From: an uncultured Opitutia bacterium
GTDB lineage: Bacteria > Verrucomicrobiota > Verrucomicrobiia > Opitutales > Opitutaceae
Reading direction: 5' to 3'
Length of the DNA stretch: 64,000 bases
Assembly: GCA_903830425.1 (NCBI GenBank)
Contig: CAIKTR010000112.1
Location: 27,499 to 91,498 of the forward strand
Below, piece by piece: positions 47,317-56,466 of the stretch. The position numbers and the translations under genes were made by a program. Below the pieces are notes generated by a model. The model made no database searches and was not told the origin of the DNA. It saw nothing but the letters and a program-made list of their open reading frames with translations. Within the stretch, counting starts at the first letter, position 1. Each line of letters opens with the position of its first letter.

Positions 47317-48411
47317 TCAGGTGGCGATCCGGAGTTCGGCGAGCGGCCAGCGGGCCCGGCGGCACTCGGCGGCGAGCGCGTTGAAGCCGTCAATTTCGGC
47401 GGCGGAGAAGAGGAGCCCGCCGTTCCGGGCGGAGCGGGCCGCCGCCTCGGCCTCGAGCTGGCCGGGGAGCAGGCAGCCCTCGTTGCCGTGCCCGAGGATG
47501 TCCTGGATCACCGCCCGCACATTCTCGGCCTGGCTGCGGCCCTGGGCAAAGGCGGCGGAACTCATGGCGTCCGGGTGCCAGACCTGGAAAAAGAACGTGC
47601 AGGTGTGCTTCTCGCCCGGCGGCTGGTCCCAGCGGTTGCGCAGGGTCGGGAGCGAGCCGCCGATGAACGCGCTGATGACCTCGTTCATCAGGGAGAGCCC
47701 GTAGCCCTTGTGGGCGCCGAACGGCAGGAGGGCCTTGGCCTGGCTTGGATCCGTGGTCGGCTGGCCGGCCGCGTCCACCGCCGCGCCGGGCGGGAGCGGC
47801 TGGCCCTCGCGGGCGAGCTGCTGCACGCGGCCCATGGCGACGACCGAGGTGGCCCAGTCGATCACGAGCGGGTAGCCGATGGCCGCGGTGGTGGGGAAGC
47901 CCCAGGAGTGCGGGTTGGTGCCGAGCGTCGGGAATTTGCCGCCGAAGGGCACGACCTCGGCGAGCGCGGCGGTGCAGTTGGTGTAGGCGATGTAGCCGCG
48001 CCGGGCGGCGTCCATCACGTAGCCGCCGCCCCAGAGGTAGTGGAAGGCGTTGTCGACGGAGATCATGCCGACGCCGTATTTGTCGGCGAGCTTGATGGCC
48101 GCCTCGATCGCGGCGTAGCCGGTGGCCTGGCCGAGCTTGCGGTGGGCGTTCCAGACCTGGGCGCCGCGGAAGCGGGTCGGGATCTTCTCGATCTTCGCCT
48201 TCGGCCGGCAGCCCTGGCCGCCGGAGCCCAGCTGGTGGTCGAGATGCAGCGCCTTGAGCGCGTTGTGCGTCCGGATCCCATGGCGCGTGGCCTCGGTGCA
48301 GAAGCGCGCGCCGGCCGCGGCCTCGGCGCCGGAGTAGCCGCGCCGCCGGTAGACGGCGGCGACGAGGGCGTGGTGCTGCTCCTCGGGGACGACGTAGAAG
48401 GTCTCGGCCAT
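47317..48411 (-). CDS. LDH2/YiaK family NAD(P)-dependent 2-oxoacid reductase
   Basis: 364 residues of the malate/L-lactate dehydrogenase type 2 family, which has a fold distinct from classical LDH. NAFHYLWGGGYVMDAA is the region of the catalytic His (usually 'NSxHFGxAGYY'), and AHKGYGLSLMNEVISAFIGG is the conserved cofactor/dimer segment. Relatives include 2,3-diketogulonate reductase, ureidoglycolate dehydrogenase and sulfolactate dehydrogenase. In this setting a keto-sugar acid is the likely substrate. The aromatic YLW after the catalytic His differs from the common FG, so specificity may be unusual. It lies 23 bases after the 6-phosphogluconate dehydrogenase gene. Confidence 0.85.
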   Translation of the reverse strand: MAETFYVVPEEQHHALVAAVYRRRGYSGAEAAAGARFCTEATRHGIRTHNALKALHLDHQLGSGGQGCRPKAKIEKIPTRFRGAQVWNAHRKLGQATGYAAIEAAIKLADKYGVGMISVDNAFHYLWGGGYVMDAARRGYIAYTNCTAALAEVVPFGGKFPTLGTNPHSWGFPTTAAIGYPLVIDWATSVVAMGRVQQLAREGQPLPPGAAVDAAGQPTTDPSQAKALLPFGAHKGYGLSLMNEVISAFIGGSLPTLRNRWDQPPGEKHTCTFFFQVWHPDAMSSAAFAQGRSQAENVRAVIQDILGHGNEGCLLPGQLEAEAAARSARNGGLLFSAAEIDGFNALAAECRRARWPLAELRIAT

Positions 48412-48434
48412 GGGGGTGGGGGCGGGCGGTCCGC

Positions 48435-49892
48435 TCAGGCCGTGTAGGTCTGGGACGTGGTGGCGCCGCCGCGGCCGGTCCAGTTGGTGTGGAAGAACTG
48501 CCCGCGGGGCTTGTCGGTGCGCTCGTAGGTGTGGGCGCCGAAGTAGTCGCGCTGCGCCTGCAGCAGGTTGGCCGGCAGGCGCGCGGTGCGGTAGCCGTCG
48601 AAATAGGACAGCGCCGAGCCGAGGCAGGGCACGGGGATGCCCAGCTGCACGGCCTGGACGATGACCCGCCGCCACGCGGCCTGGCGGGCCTCGAGGGCCT
48701 GCTTGAAGAACGGGTCGACGAGCAGGTTGACCAGGTCCGGGTTGCGGTCGAAGGCGCGCTTGATGTCGCCGAGGAAGGCCGAGCGGATGATGCAGCCGCC
48801 GCGCCAGACGAGGGCGATGCCGCCGTTGTTCAGGGTCCAGCCGTGGGTCTTGGCCGCGGCGCGCATCAGCTGGTAGCCCTGCGCATAGCTGACGATCTTG
48901 GCGGCGAAGAGGGCCTGGCGGAGATCCTGGACGAAGGCCGTCCGGTCGCCGGTCAGGGCGCCGCCGGCAGGGACGATCCCCTGCGCCGCGGCGACGCGCT
49001 CGGACTTGGCGGCGGAGAGGCAGCGGGCAAACACCGCCTCGCTGATGAGCGTGAGCGGCGTGCCGTCGTCGAGCGCGGAGACCACCGTCCACTTGCCGGT
49101 GCCCTTCTGGCCGGCGGCGTCGAGGATCAGGTCGATGACCGCGCGGCCGCTCTCGTCCTTCACGGCCAGGATGTCGCGGGTGATCTCGATCAGGTAGCTG
49201 TCGAGCTCGCCCTGGTTCCACTCCGCGAACACCGCGTGCATCTCCTCGTTCGAGAGCCCGGCGCCGCGCTTCAGCAGGTCGTAAACCTCGCCGATCAGCT
49301 GCATGTCGCCGTATTCGATGCCGTTGTGGACCATCTTGACGAAGTGGCCGGCGCCGTTCTCGCCGATCCACTCGCAGCAGGGCTCGCCCTCGGGGGTCTT
49401 GGCGCAGATGGCCTGGAAGATGGGCTGGAGGTGGGGCCAGGCGGCGGGGCTGCCGCCGGGCATCAGCGACGGTCCCTTGAGCGCGCCCTCCTCGCCGCCG
49501 GAGACCCCCGAGCCCACGAAGAGGAGCCCCTTGGACTCGACGTAGCGGGTGCGCCGGATCGTGTCCGGGAAATGGCTGTTGCCCCCGTCGATGATGATGT
49601 CGCCCGGCGACAGCAGCGGGAGGAGCTGCTCGATCAGCTCGTCGACGGCGCTGCCGGCCTTGACCAGCAGGATGACCTGGCGGGGCCGCTTGAGCGAGGC
49701 GACGAAGTCCGCCAGGTTGGTCGAGCCGTGGAACTTCTTTCCCTTGGCGCGCCCGTTCATGAAGGCCTCCACCTTGGCGGCGGTGCGGTTGTAGACGGAG
49801 ATGGGGAAGCCGCGGCTCTCGATGTTCAGGGCGAGGTTCTCGCCCATGACCGCGAGGCCGATCAGGCCGATGTCAGATACGGGAGTGTGCAT
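48435..49892 (-). CDS. gnd: 6-phosphogluconate dehydrogenase (decarboxylating)
   Basis: 485 residues, the long form. It oxidises 6-phosphogluconate to ribulose 5-phosphate in the pentose phosphate pathway. The N-terminal cofactor motif is [17 protein letters not shown], followed by [16 protein letters not shown], the substrate-binding [20 protein letters not shown] and the catalytic Lys region [19 protein letters not shown]. The C-terminal tail ([16 protein letters not shown]) reaches the other subunit's active site. It sits among sugar-acid genes, between a hydroxyacid dehydrogenase gene and an LDH2-family gene, suggesting gluconate-derived substrates. Confidence 0.96.
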   Translation of the reverse strand: MHTPVSDIGLIGLAVMGENLALNIESRGFPISVYNRTAAKVEAFMNGRAKGKKFHGSTNLADFVASLKRPRQVILLVKAGSAVDELIEQLLPLLSPGDIIIDGGNSHFPDTIRRTRYVESKGLLFVGSGVSGGEEGALKGPSLMPGGSPAAWPHLQPIFQAICAKTPEGEPCCEWIGENGAGHFVKMVHNGIEYGDMQLIGEVYDLLKRGAGLSNEEMHAVFAEWNQGELDSYLIEITRDILAVKDESGRAVIDLILDAAGQKGTGKWTVVSALDDGTPLTLISEAVFARCLSAAKSERVAAAQGIVPAGGALTGDRTAFVQDLRQALFAAKIVSYAQGYQLMRAAAKTHGWTLNNGGIALVWRGGCIIRSAFLGDIKRAFDRNPDLVNLLVDPFFKQALEARQAAWRRVIVQAVQLGIPVPCLGSALSYFDGYRTARLPANLLQAQRDYFGAHTYERTDKPRGQFFHTNWTGRGGATTSQTYTA

Positions 49893-49928
49893 AAAAGGGG
49901 AAGGTGATGAAAGGCGGGGAGCGGGCGC

Positions 49929-50888
49929 TCAGCAAGTGTTCGCCTGCGCGTGCGGCTTTTGGCCGGCGAGGAAGCGGGTGAGGTTTTCCACCGCGCAGGT
50001 GGCCTGGCGCTGGACGCTCTCATGCGTGCGGGAGCCGATGTGCGGGGTCACGAGGCAATGGGGCAGCCGGAGCAGCGGGTGGTCCGCCGGCGGCGGCTCC
50101 TGGTCGAGCACATCGGCGCCGTAGCCGGCCACGTGCCCGGACTGCAGGGCGGCGACCAGGTCGGCGGTGTGGACGATTTCGCCGCGGGCGCAGTTGAGGA
50201 GGACGACGCCCGGCTTCATCCGGGCGAGGGCGGCGGCGCCGATCATCCCGCGGGTCTGGGGCGTGAGCTTGGTGTGCAGGGAGACGTAGTCCGCCGCGGC
50301 CCAGACCTCGTCGAGGGTGGCCGCCCGCCGCAGCCCGTGCCGGGCGGCGAACGCGTCGTCCCAGTAGTGGCCGTAGCCGACCACTGCGAGGCCGAAGGCC
50401 CGGGCGCGGACGGCGACCTCCTGGCCGATGCGGCCGAGCCCGATGAGGCCGAGCGTCTTGCCGCACAGCTCGTGGCCGGTCCGGCGCTGCCAGCCGCCCG
50501 CGCGGGTGGAGTCGCAGTGGAAGAGCAGCTGCTTCTCGAGGGCGAGGAGCAGGAGGAAGGTGTGCTCGGCCACGGTGGTGTGGTTGACGCCCGGCGTGAA
50601 CAGCACGGGGATCCCGAACTCCGTGGCGCTCGCCACGTCGATCTTGTCGAGCCCGATGCCGTACTTGCTGATCACCTTCAGCCGCGGGCGGGACCGCTCC
50701 AGCACGGCCCGCGTGAGGGCGTCGTCCCCGCAGAGGAAGGCGTCGAACGAGCCAGCGAGCTCCCGCATGCGCGCCTCGGACAGCGGGCCGCGCTCGCGCA
50801 CCAGCTCGAACCCGGCGGCGGCCAGCAGGTCGTGGTGCCGCCCGGGGGTGTCTTGGAACGAGGTCGTGGTGAGCAGGACGCGGATCAT
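49929..50888 (-). CDS. D-isomer specific 2-hydroxyacid dehydrogenase
   Basis: 319 residues. The Rossmann core GLIGLGRIGQEVAVRARAFG binds NAD(P)H. The catalytic triad is the Arg in LLNCARGEIVHTADL, the Glu in VLDQEPPPADHPL and the His in VTPHIGSRTHE. The segment SKYGIGLDKIDV is usual in phosphoglycerate dehydrogenase relatives, but the regulatory domains of SerA are missing. Given the neighbours, a 2-ketogluconate or hydroxypyruvate/glyoxylate reductase is as likely as a SerA role. It is the first gene of the minus-strand sugar-acid set and diverges from the SDR gene, with 169 bases between. Confidence 0.86.
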   Translation of the reverse strand: MIRVLLTTTSFQDTPGRHHDLLAAAGFELVRERGPLSEARMRELAGSFDAFLCGDDALTRAVLERSRPRLKVISKYGIGLDKIDVASATEFGIPVLFTPGVNHTTVAEHTFLLLLALEKQLLFHCDSTRAGGWQRRTGHELCGKTLGLIGLGRIGQEVAVRARAFGLAVVGYGHYWDDAFAARHGLRRAATLDEVWAAADYVSLHTKLTPQTRGMIGAAALARMKPGVVLLNCARGEIVHTADLVAALQSGHVAGYGADVLDQEPPPADHPLLRLPHCLVTPHIGSRTHESVQRQATCAVENLTRFLAGQKPHAQANTC

Positions 50889-51017
50889 GGGCGGGGGAGC
50901 AGGGAGGGGATTCTCGGCCGTCCGGGCGGCCGCGGGAAGTCCAAATCCATGCTCCCGCGGGCGCCCCGGCCCGGCCCCGCCCGGCGCCGGCGGCCCCGCG
51001 CGGCGGGCCGGATAAAA

Positions 51018-51023
51018 TATAAT
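51018..51023 (+). promoter_or_regulatory. consensus -10 box (TATAAT) before the SDR gene
   Basis: A perfect TATAAT lies in the AT island GATAAAATATAATCG, 34 bases ahead of the SDR start, within otherwise very GC-rich DNA. No good -35 is seen at the right distance, so an activator-dependent promoter is possible. The minus strand of the same island also reads TATATT, which could serve the divergent operon. Confidence 0.45.
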
Positions 51024-51057
51024 CGCGCCCGCCGCCGGCCTTTCGCAGTTTTTCCCC

Positions 51058-51846
51058 ATGCCCCCCGCCGACTATCTCCGCGAGCTGTTCAACCTCTCCG
51101 GCCAGGTCGCCGTCGTCATCGGCGGCACCGGCGAGCTGTGCGGGGCGATGGCCGAGGGGCTCGCCGGCGCGGGCGCCGAGGTCGTCCTCGTCGGCCGCAA
51201 CGCCGAGAAGGCCTCGGCCCGGCTCGCGCGCCTCGCCGCCCTCGGCGGCCGGGCCTGGTTCCACCCCGCCGAGGCCTCCAGCCGCGCCGAGCTGGAGGGC
51301 CTGCGCGACGCCGTGCTGCAGCGCTCGGGCCGCATCGACATCGTGGTCAACGGCGCCGGCATCAACTCCGCCACGCCCTTCTTCGACCTCACCGAGGAGG
51401 AGTTCGACCGGATCGTCCGCGTCAACCTCAAGAGCGTCTTCCTCGGCTGCCAGGTGTTCGGCCGCTACCTCGTCGACCGCGGCACGGGCGGCGCGATCAT
51501 CAACCTCGGCTCCATGTCCGGCCTCGCGCCGCTCTCGCGCGTCTTCACCTACTCGGCGACCAAGTCCGCCGTGCACAACCTCTCGCTCAACCTCGCCCGC
51601 GAGTGGGCCCCGCACCGGGTGCGCGTCAACGTCCTCGTCCCGGGCTTCTTCCCGGCCGAGCAGAACCGGAAGATCCTCACCCCCGAGCGCACCGCCCGCA
51701 TCCTGGACCACACGCCGATGGGGCGCTTCGGCGAGGCCCGCGAGCTGATCGGCGCCACCCTGCTGCTGGCCAGCGACCGCGCCGGCTCCTTCGTGACCGG
51801 CACCGAGCTCGTCGTCGACGGGGGCTTCCACGCCATGTCGCTCTGA
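51058..51846 (+). CDS. short-chain dehydrogenase/reductase, probable sugar-acid oxidoreductase
   Basis: 262 residues. The cofactor loop is [20 protein letters not shown], the structural [14 protein letters not shown], and the catalytic Ser-Tyr-Lys lies in NLGSMSG...[10 protein letters not shown]. The phrase '[20 protein letters not shown]' is typical of SDRs annotated as gluconate 5-dehydrogenase, fructuronate reductase (mannonate-forming) or KDG 5-dehydrogenase. The closing [15 protein letters not shown] is classical SDR. With the neighbouring KDG kinase, a role in uronate or ketogluconate conversion is likely; the exact substrate cannot be fixed. Confidence 0.87.
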   Translation: MPPADYLRELFNLSGQVAVVIGGTGELCGAMAEGLAGAGAEVVLVGRNAEKASARLARLAALGGRAWFHPAEASSRAELEGLRDAVLQRSGRIDIVVNGAGINSATPFFDLTEEEFDRIVRVNLKSVFLGCQVFGRYLVDRGTGGAIINLGSMSGLAPLSRVFTYSATKSAVHNLSLNLAREWAPHRVRVNVLVPGFFPAEQNRKILTPERTARILDHTPMGRFGEARELIGATLLLASDRAGSFVTGTELVVDGGFHAMSL

Positions 51847-51891
51847 GCGGGGCCGGCGACCCCGCGAAACTTTTCCGCCGCGCCGGCCGGG

Positions 51892-52908
51892 CTACCGGCC
51901 CGGCGGCGGGGCGGCGAAGACGTAGTCCGAGCCGTAGGCCCCGTCGAGGCCCCCGTCGTGCCAGGTCCGGCCGCGGTCGTCGCTGTAGAAGGATCCTTCC
52001 TCAAAGGTGGAGGCCCAGAGCCGGCCGGGGTGCCCGGGATCGAACGCCACCACGAACACCTTCCGGTTGGGCAGCCCGGCGCTGCGGTCGGCCCAGGTCC
52101 GGCCGGCGTCGGCGGACACCCGCACGCCGGTTTCCCAGCCGCCGGTCGCCATCAGCGCCGGCTCGTGCGGGTCCAGCGCCGCCGCATACAGGTGGGCCGT
52201 GGCCGCCGCCGGGTCCACCGCGACCCAGTGCCCGCCGGCGTCGCGGGAAACCCAGGCGCCCCGCCCGGTCGTGGCGGCCAGCAGGAGGTCGGGCTGGGCC
52301 GCGCTCTGCACCAGCCGGGTGACGGGGACCGCGGGAAAATCCAGCCGGCGCCACGAGAGGGCCGCGTCGGTCGAGACGTACAGGCCCTGCTCGAGGCCGA
52401 TCAGGACGCGGCCGGCCTGGCGGCGGTCGGCCACCAGCGTCGCGCCGTACAGCCGGTCCAGCCCGCGCTGGGCGAGCTGCCACGACTGGCCGGCGTCCTC
52501 GGAACGCAGCGGCCCCCAGGCCGTGACGGCGTACACGCGGTCGGGGTTGGCCGGGTCGAAGGCGATGGCCCGCACGTCGGCGACCTCCCAGGTCGTGGTG
52601 TTGCGCCAGGTGCGGCCGCCGTCCGCGCTCCGGACGACGCCGTCGGCGGACGCGAGCAGCATCACCGCGGGGTTGGCGGGATGGACGGCGACGCTGGCCA
52701 CCCCGAGGATGCGCGGCCCGGTGTGCACCCATTGGCCGGAGGCCAGCCGCTGGTACAGCCCGGAGTCGGCGGGGGTCGAGGTGTTCCGCTGCGCCTTGGT
52801 CATGGCGACCGCGGCGTAGAAGGCCGGCGGCGCCGCGGGGTCCGGGGCGGCGGGGGAGGGGACGACGGGCAGGACGCCGGCCAGCAGGAGGAGGGAGAGC
52901 GCTTTCAT
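51892..52908 (-). CDS. exported Asp-box (BNR/sortilin-type) beta-propeller protein
   Basis: 338 residues with signal peptide MKALSLLLLAGVLPVVPSPA. Six Asp-box repeats are visible: SADGGRTWRN, SEDAGQSWQL, STDAALSWRR, SRDAGGHWVA, SADAGRTWAD and SDDRGRTWHD, spaced about 40-45 residues. They are linked by DPANPDRVYAVT-like strands, so the protein forms a six- or seven-bladed propeller like sortilin/VPS10 or sialidase relatives. None of the sialidase catalytic residues (FRIP) is seen. Its ATG overlaps the stop of the upstream 650-residue gene (ATGA), so the two are translated together and probably work together outside the cytoplasm. Confidence 0.82.
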   Translation of the reverse strand: MKALSLLLLAGVLPVVPSPAAPDPAAPPAFYAAVAMTKAQRNTSTPADSGLYQRLASGQWVHTGPRILGVASVAVHPANPAVMLLASADGVVRSADGGRTWRNTTTWEVADVRAIAFDPANPDRVYAVTAWGPLRSEDAGQSWQLAQRGLDRLYGATLVADRRQAGRVLIGLEQGLYVSTDAALSWRRLDFPAVPVTRLVQSAAQPDLLLAATTGRGAWVSRDAGGHWVAVDPAAATAHLYAAALDPHEPALMATGGWETGVRVSADAGRTWADRSAGLPNRKVFVVAFDPGHPGRLWASTFEEGSFYSDDRGRTWHDGGLDGAYGSDYVFAAPPPGR

Positions 52909-54857
52909 GGCGAGGGGGCCGGGAGGGACTCGCGGCGGTTGGTGGTGAAGTCGAGGAGGTAGCGCTCGGCGCCGTGGCGCAGGATGAGCTGGCGGTCGCC
53001 GGGCTGGGCCTGGGCGAACGGGCTCTCGAACAGGGGCCAGTGCGCGTAGTCCAGCGGGGTGCCGTTCACGCTGGGCCGGCCGTCGTAGCGGGCCTGGAGC
53101 ACGGCGCCATCGAGCCCGGTGAAGGTGGCGGCGGGCACCGGCGACAGGGAGAAGGCCAGCGGCAGGGCGCGCACGGCGGCCTGGAACGCGGCGAACGAGC
53201 GGAAGTCGCGGGCCGCGGCGACCTGCACCACGTAGCCGTTCTGGAGGGCGGAGCTGACATAGCAGCGGTGGCCGACGCCCCACTCGGCAAAGTCGCCGCT
53301 GATCAGCACGCCCCCGCCGCCCCCGCGCAGGAAGCCCGTCCAGTCGTTCGGCTGCCACTGGCCGGGGACGAAGGGGCGGTAGGCGATGTACACGGGGCCG
53401 CCCTGGCTGAAGATCCAGCCCGAGGCGTCCTCCACGGTCCGCTCCAGGTCGCGGGAGAAGAAGAGCGTGGTGTGCCGGAAGCGGGCCGTGGGCGGGATGT
53501 TTTGCAGGGCGATCAGCGCGCCGCCGCTCTGCATGACCTGCTCGTAGGGCGAGCCGCCCGGGAGCTTGTCCGGGGAGTCGTAGTCGGCCTTGGAGCGCAC
53601 GATCAGCTCGGTGACCACGTCGGGATCGACGGCAAAATACATGCTGCCCTCCTCCTCCGAGGCGTAGGGCTGGGTCCCGAAGAAGGTCGGGCAGCGCATC
53701 ACCGGGTGCTCCGTGCGCCAGATCAGGCTCCAGGTTTCCTGCTGGATGGGCTGGAGCACGCCGCCCTGGGAGGAGCCGAGGATGAAGTCCCGGTCCACAT
53801 AGCTGTACTTGTAGACCGGCACGGTGCGCTTGTCGCCGACGACGACGGAGTCCGGCCCGGCGTGGCGCAGGCGCCAGCGGGTGCGCTTGAGCTCGCGCTC
53901 GACGTAGGGCTGCGCCCGGTCGCGGGCGATCCGCTCCAGGATCGGCGGGGGGACGTAGCCGCTGAGGGCGATCAGCTTGGCGCCGCGCTCCGGCAGCTCC
54001 TCGCGCAGCTGGTGGCGGGTGACCTGCCGCTCGCTCGGCTCGTACTCGCCGAGGCCGAAGAGCAGCCAGCCGAGGGCCGCCGCCGCGGTGCGGCCCGGCG
54101 CGATGATGTGGCGCGGGTACACCCGGCTGTGCGCCCCGCCGTAGAGGCCGTCGAGGGTCTCGACCGCATAGTCGTAGAGCAGGTAGTCCAGCATCAGCTT
54201 CGACCGCTGGCGGAAGGCGGGGTCCTCGGCCCAGCCGGCCAGCAGCGCGAGCCCGATGGCGTATTCCTCGAGGTAGTTGGGCGAGTCGTACTCGCCCTGG
54301 CCGTGCGCGACGGTGACGTCCATCCAGTGCTCCAGGTAGCTCCGGGCGTCCCGCTGGTTCTCGGCGGAGGACCTGCCGTTGAACCAGCGCTCGGGCCCGG
54401 CGCCCGGGTAGGCCTGGGCGGCGAGGTAGAGGCTCGCGTAGGACAGCACCCAGTGGTTCTCGGTGTCCCCGCGGCTCGGCCAGTAGGTGCGCCACAGCTC
54501 GGCGAGGCGGGCGCGGCTGGGCGCATCGAGCGCGCGGTCGCCGGCCATCATCACGGCCACGGTCGGATACACCCAGAACATGTTGCCCGAGGGCGGGCCG
54601 GCGTTGAGGCGGGCGAGGCGGGCGAGGGCCGCCTCCGTCCGCTCGCCGCGCTGGAGGCACGCCGCGAGGTCTAACTTGCTCCCCTTGGTCGGGTCGCCGG
54701 GGACGACGGCGGCGACCGCCTGGGCGAGGATGAACTCCCGCCGCTCCTGGAAGCGGCGGGTGATGGCCGCGTCGGAGAGGTCGAGCGCCGCGGCCGGGCG
54801 GAGCGTGGCGGCCGGGACGGCGAGGAGGGCAAGCAGCCCGAGGGTGCGGAAGGTCAT
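52905..54857 (-). CDS. exported protein with alpha-toroid-like N-terminal domain, lyase-like
   Basis: 650 residues with signal peptide MTFRTLGLLALLAVPAATLR. The first 330 residues are helical with repeated hydrophobic/aromatic stretches (ENHWVLSYASLYLAAQAYPG; DSPNYLEEYAIGLALLAGWA; LMLDYLLYDYAVETLDGLYG). This pattern, with an N-E/N-H pair early on, recalls the (alpha/alpha)6 toroid of heparinase- and alginate-lyase-type proteins. The second half is beta-rich (VVVGDKRTVPVYKYSYVDRD; GPVYIAYRPFVPGQW), like the beta-sandwich that follows such toroids. A polysaccharide lyase or binding protein is my best guess, but no catalytic motif is certain. The start codon was set at the signal peptide. Confidence 0.68.
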   Translation of the reverse strand: MTFRTLGLLALLAVPAATLRPAAALDLSDAAITRRFQERREFILAQAVAAVVPGDPTKGSKLDLAACLQRGERTEAALARLARLNAGPPSGNMFWVYPTVAVMMAGDRALDAPSRARLAELWRTYWPSRGDTENHWVLSYASLYLAAQAYPGAGPERWFNGRSSAENQRDARSYLEHWMDVTVAHGQGEYDSPNYLEEYAIGLALLAGWAEDPAFRQRSKLMLDYLLYDYAVETLDGLYGGAHSRVYPRHIIAPGRTAAAALGWLLFGLGEYEPSERQVTRHQLREELPERGAKLIALSGYVPPPILERIARDRAQPYVERELKRTRWRLRHAGPDSVVVGDKRTVPVYKYSYVDRDFILGSSQGGVLQPIQQETWSLIWRTEHPVMRCPTFFGTQPYASEEEGSMYFAVDPDVVTELIVRSKADYDSPDKLPGGSPYEQVMQSGGALIALQNIPPTARFRHTTLFFSRDLERTVEDASGWIFSQGGPVYIAYRPFVPGQWQPNDWTGFLRGGGGGVLISGDFAEWGVGHRCYVSSALQNGYVVQVAAARDFRSFAAFQAAVRALPLAFSLSPVPAATFTGLDGAVLQARYDGRPSVNGTPLDYAHWPLFESPFAQAQPGDRQLILRHGAERYLLDFTTNRRESLPAPSP

Positions 54858-55000
54858 GGGAGGGAGGCCCGGCCAAGGCTGGCGGGGAAAGGGAAGGAGG
54901 GCTGCACGGGCCGACCCCGTCGCGGGAGCTCGCGGCCATCGCCGCCACGCCCCTCCCGGCCGAAATCGCCGCACCGGCGTCGCCCGGGACGCAAATACGC

Positions 55001-55074
55001 TGGAGCGGGTGGACGGAATCGAACCGACGATACCTCTTTGGAAGAGAGGAGTTTTGCCACTAAACTACACCCGC
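55001..55074 (-). tRNA. tRNA-Gly (anticodon TCC), CCA encoded
   Basis: The minus strand folds as a full 74-base tRNA. Acceptor GCGGGTG pairs with CACCCGC; D stem GTTT/AAAC; anticodon stem CCTCT/AGAGG with loop CTTCCAA, giving TCC at plus positions 55040-55042; T arm GTCGG-TTCGATT-CCGTC, with one T-T mismatch; discriminator T followed by encoded CCA. TCC reads GGA/GGG glycine codons. It lies alone between the lyase-like gene and the pilC-like gene, on the opposite strand to the latter. Confidence 0.95.
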
Positions 55075-55233
55075 GGCAAGCGGGGCCAGCTTCGGCCCGG
55101 GCCCGAGATGGGGTCAAGCCTCCGTTCCAAGGCGGCGGCTCAGGCGCGCGCCGCGGGCGGGTCGACGGGTGGGCGGACCTCCGTTGGAAATGAGGTTGCG
55201 GGGAGGAGGGTGGGCCGTTTGCCTGTTGCCGCT

Positions 55234-56409
55234 ATGGCAATCATTACGTCCGCTTCTGGGCAATCCGCAGGCTCACTGCAGGACACGCAGCGAGGCCGCA
55301 CCAACGTCAAAACCGCCCAGGCGCTGGCGAAGATGAAGGCGCTCGAGAAGAAGGCGAAGAAGTACAATCTGCCGATGGGCGAGCTGGCGATCTTCACCCA
55401 GCAGCTGGCGTCCCTCCTCACCGCCGGACTGCCGTTGGTGCAGTGCCTCGAGGCGCTGCAGGACCAGACCGAGGACCAGTGCTTCCGCATCGTGATCCGG
55501 GACGTCCGCGCGGACATCTCCTCGGGCAATTCCTTCTCGTCGGCGGTCCGGAAGTTTCCGCAGTCCTTCAACACGCTGTTCGTGTCGATGGTCGAGGCGG
55601 GCGAGGCCAGCGGCGGGCTGGCGGAGATCCTGATGAAGGTCGCGGGCTATTTCGAGGCCACGGTCAAGCTGACCAAGAAGGTGAAGTCCGCCATGACCTA
55701 CCCGATCGCGGTCATCGGCCTGGCGGTGGCGCTGGTGAACGTGCTGCTGATTTTCGTCATCCCGGTGTTTGCCGCGATGTTTGCCGACTTCGGCGCGAAG
55801 CTGCCGGCGCCCACGCAGTTCCTGATCGACCTCTCGAACTTCATGAAGAAGTGGTGGTGGGCGATCGGCCTGGGCTCGTACGCGACCTACTGGGGCCTGG
55901 GCCAGTTCATCGCCACGCCCAACGGCCGCCGGCAGAAGGACAAGTTCCTGGTCAAGGCGCCCATCTTCGGGAACCTCGTGCACAAGATCGCCCTGTCGCG
56001 CTTCTGCCGCACCTACGCGACGCTGATCCGGTCCGGCGTCCCCATCCTGCGCACGCTCGAGATCGTCTCGGCGGCCAGCAACAAGGTCCAGATCGAGGAC
56101 GCCTGCACGGAAATCGCCAAGCACGTCAGCCAGGGCGGCCAGGTTTCCGAGGTGCTGGCGGCCAACCCCTTTTTCCCGCCCATGATGAAGCACATGGTCA
56201 AGGCGGGTGAGGCGACCGGCAACGTGGACGGCATGATGACGAAGATCGCGGATTTTTATGACGTGGAGTGCGAGGCCACCGTGTCCGCCCTCACGTCGCT
56301 GATTGAGCCGATCCTGATCGTGTTCCTCGGCGTGGTCGTGGGCGGCATCGTCATGGCGATGTTCCTCCCCATCTTCCAACTGGGCGCGGTCGCCGGCGGC
56401 CTGCAGTAA
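55234..56409 (+). CDS. pilC: type II secretion/type IV pilus inner-membrane platform protein (GspF/PilC family)
   Basis: 391 residues with two tandem T2SSF domains. The first begins LAIFTQQLASLLTAGLPLVQ, the second at SRFCRTYATLIRSGVPILRT, and each ends in hydrophobic helices (YPIAVIGLAVALVNVLLIFV; IEPILIVFLGVVVGGIVMAM). GEASGGLAEILMKVAGYFE and the matching GEATGNVDGMMTKIADFYD are the repeat signatures. It anchors the assembly ATPase and lifts pilin or pseudopilin subunits. No ATPase (pilB/pilT) gene is in the window. The Met at 55234 was chosen; an upstream in-frame frame crosses the tRNA. A response regulator gene follows 57 bases later. Confidence 0.93.
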   Translation: MAIITSASGQSAGSLQDTQRGRTNVKTAQALAKMKALEKKAKKYNLPMGELAIFTQQLASLLTAGLPLVQCLEALQDQTEDQCFRIVIRDVRADISSGNSFSSAVRKFPQSFNTLFVSMVEAGEASGGLAEILMKVAGYFEATVKLTKKVKSAMTYPIAVIGLAVALVNVLLIFVIPVFAAMFADFGAKLPAPTQFLIDLSNFMKKWWWAIGLGSYATYWGLGQFIATPNGRRQKDKFLVKAPIFGNLVHKIALSRFCRTYATLIRSGVPILRTLEIVSAASNKVQIEDACTEIAKHVSQGGQVSEVLAANPFFPPMMKHMVKAGEATGNVDGMMTKIADFYDVECEATVSALTSLIEPILIVFLGVVVGGIVMAMFLPIFQLGAVAGGLQ

Positions 56410-56466
56410 TAATCCCTCTGCCGCCGATTGACTTCGCCCCGCTCCGGGAGCGAAGCTTTCCCCGCC

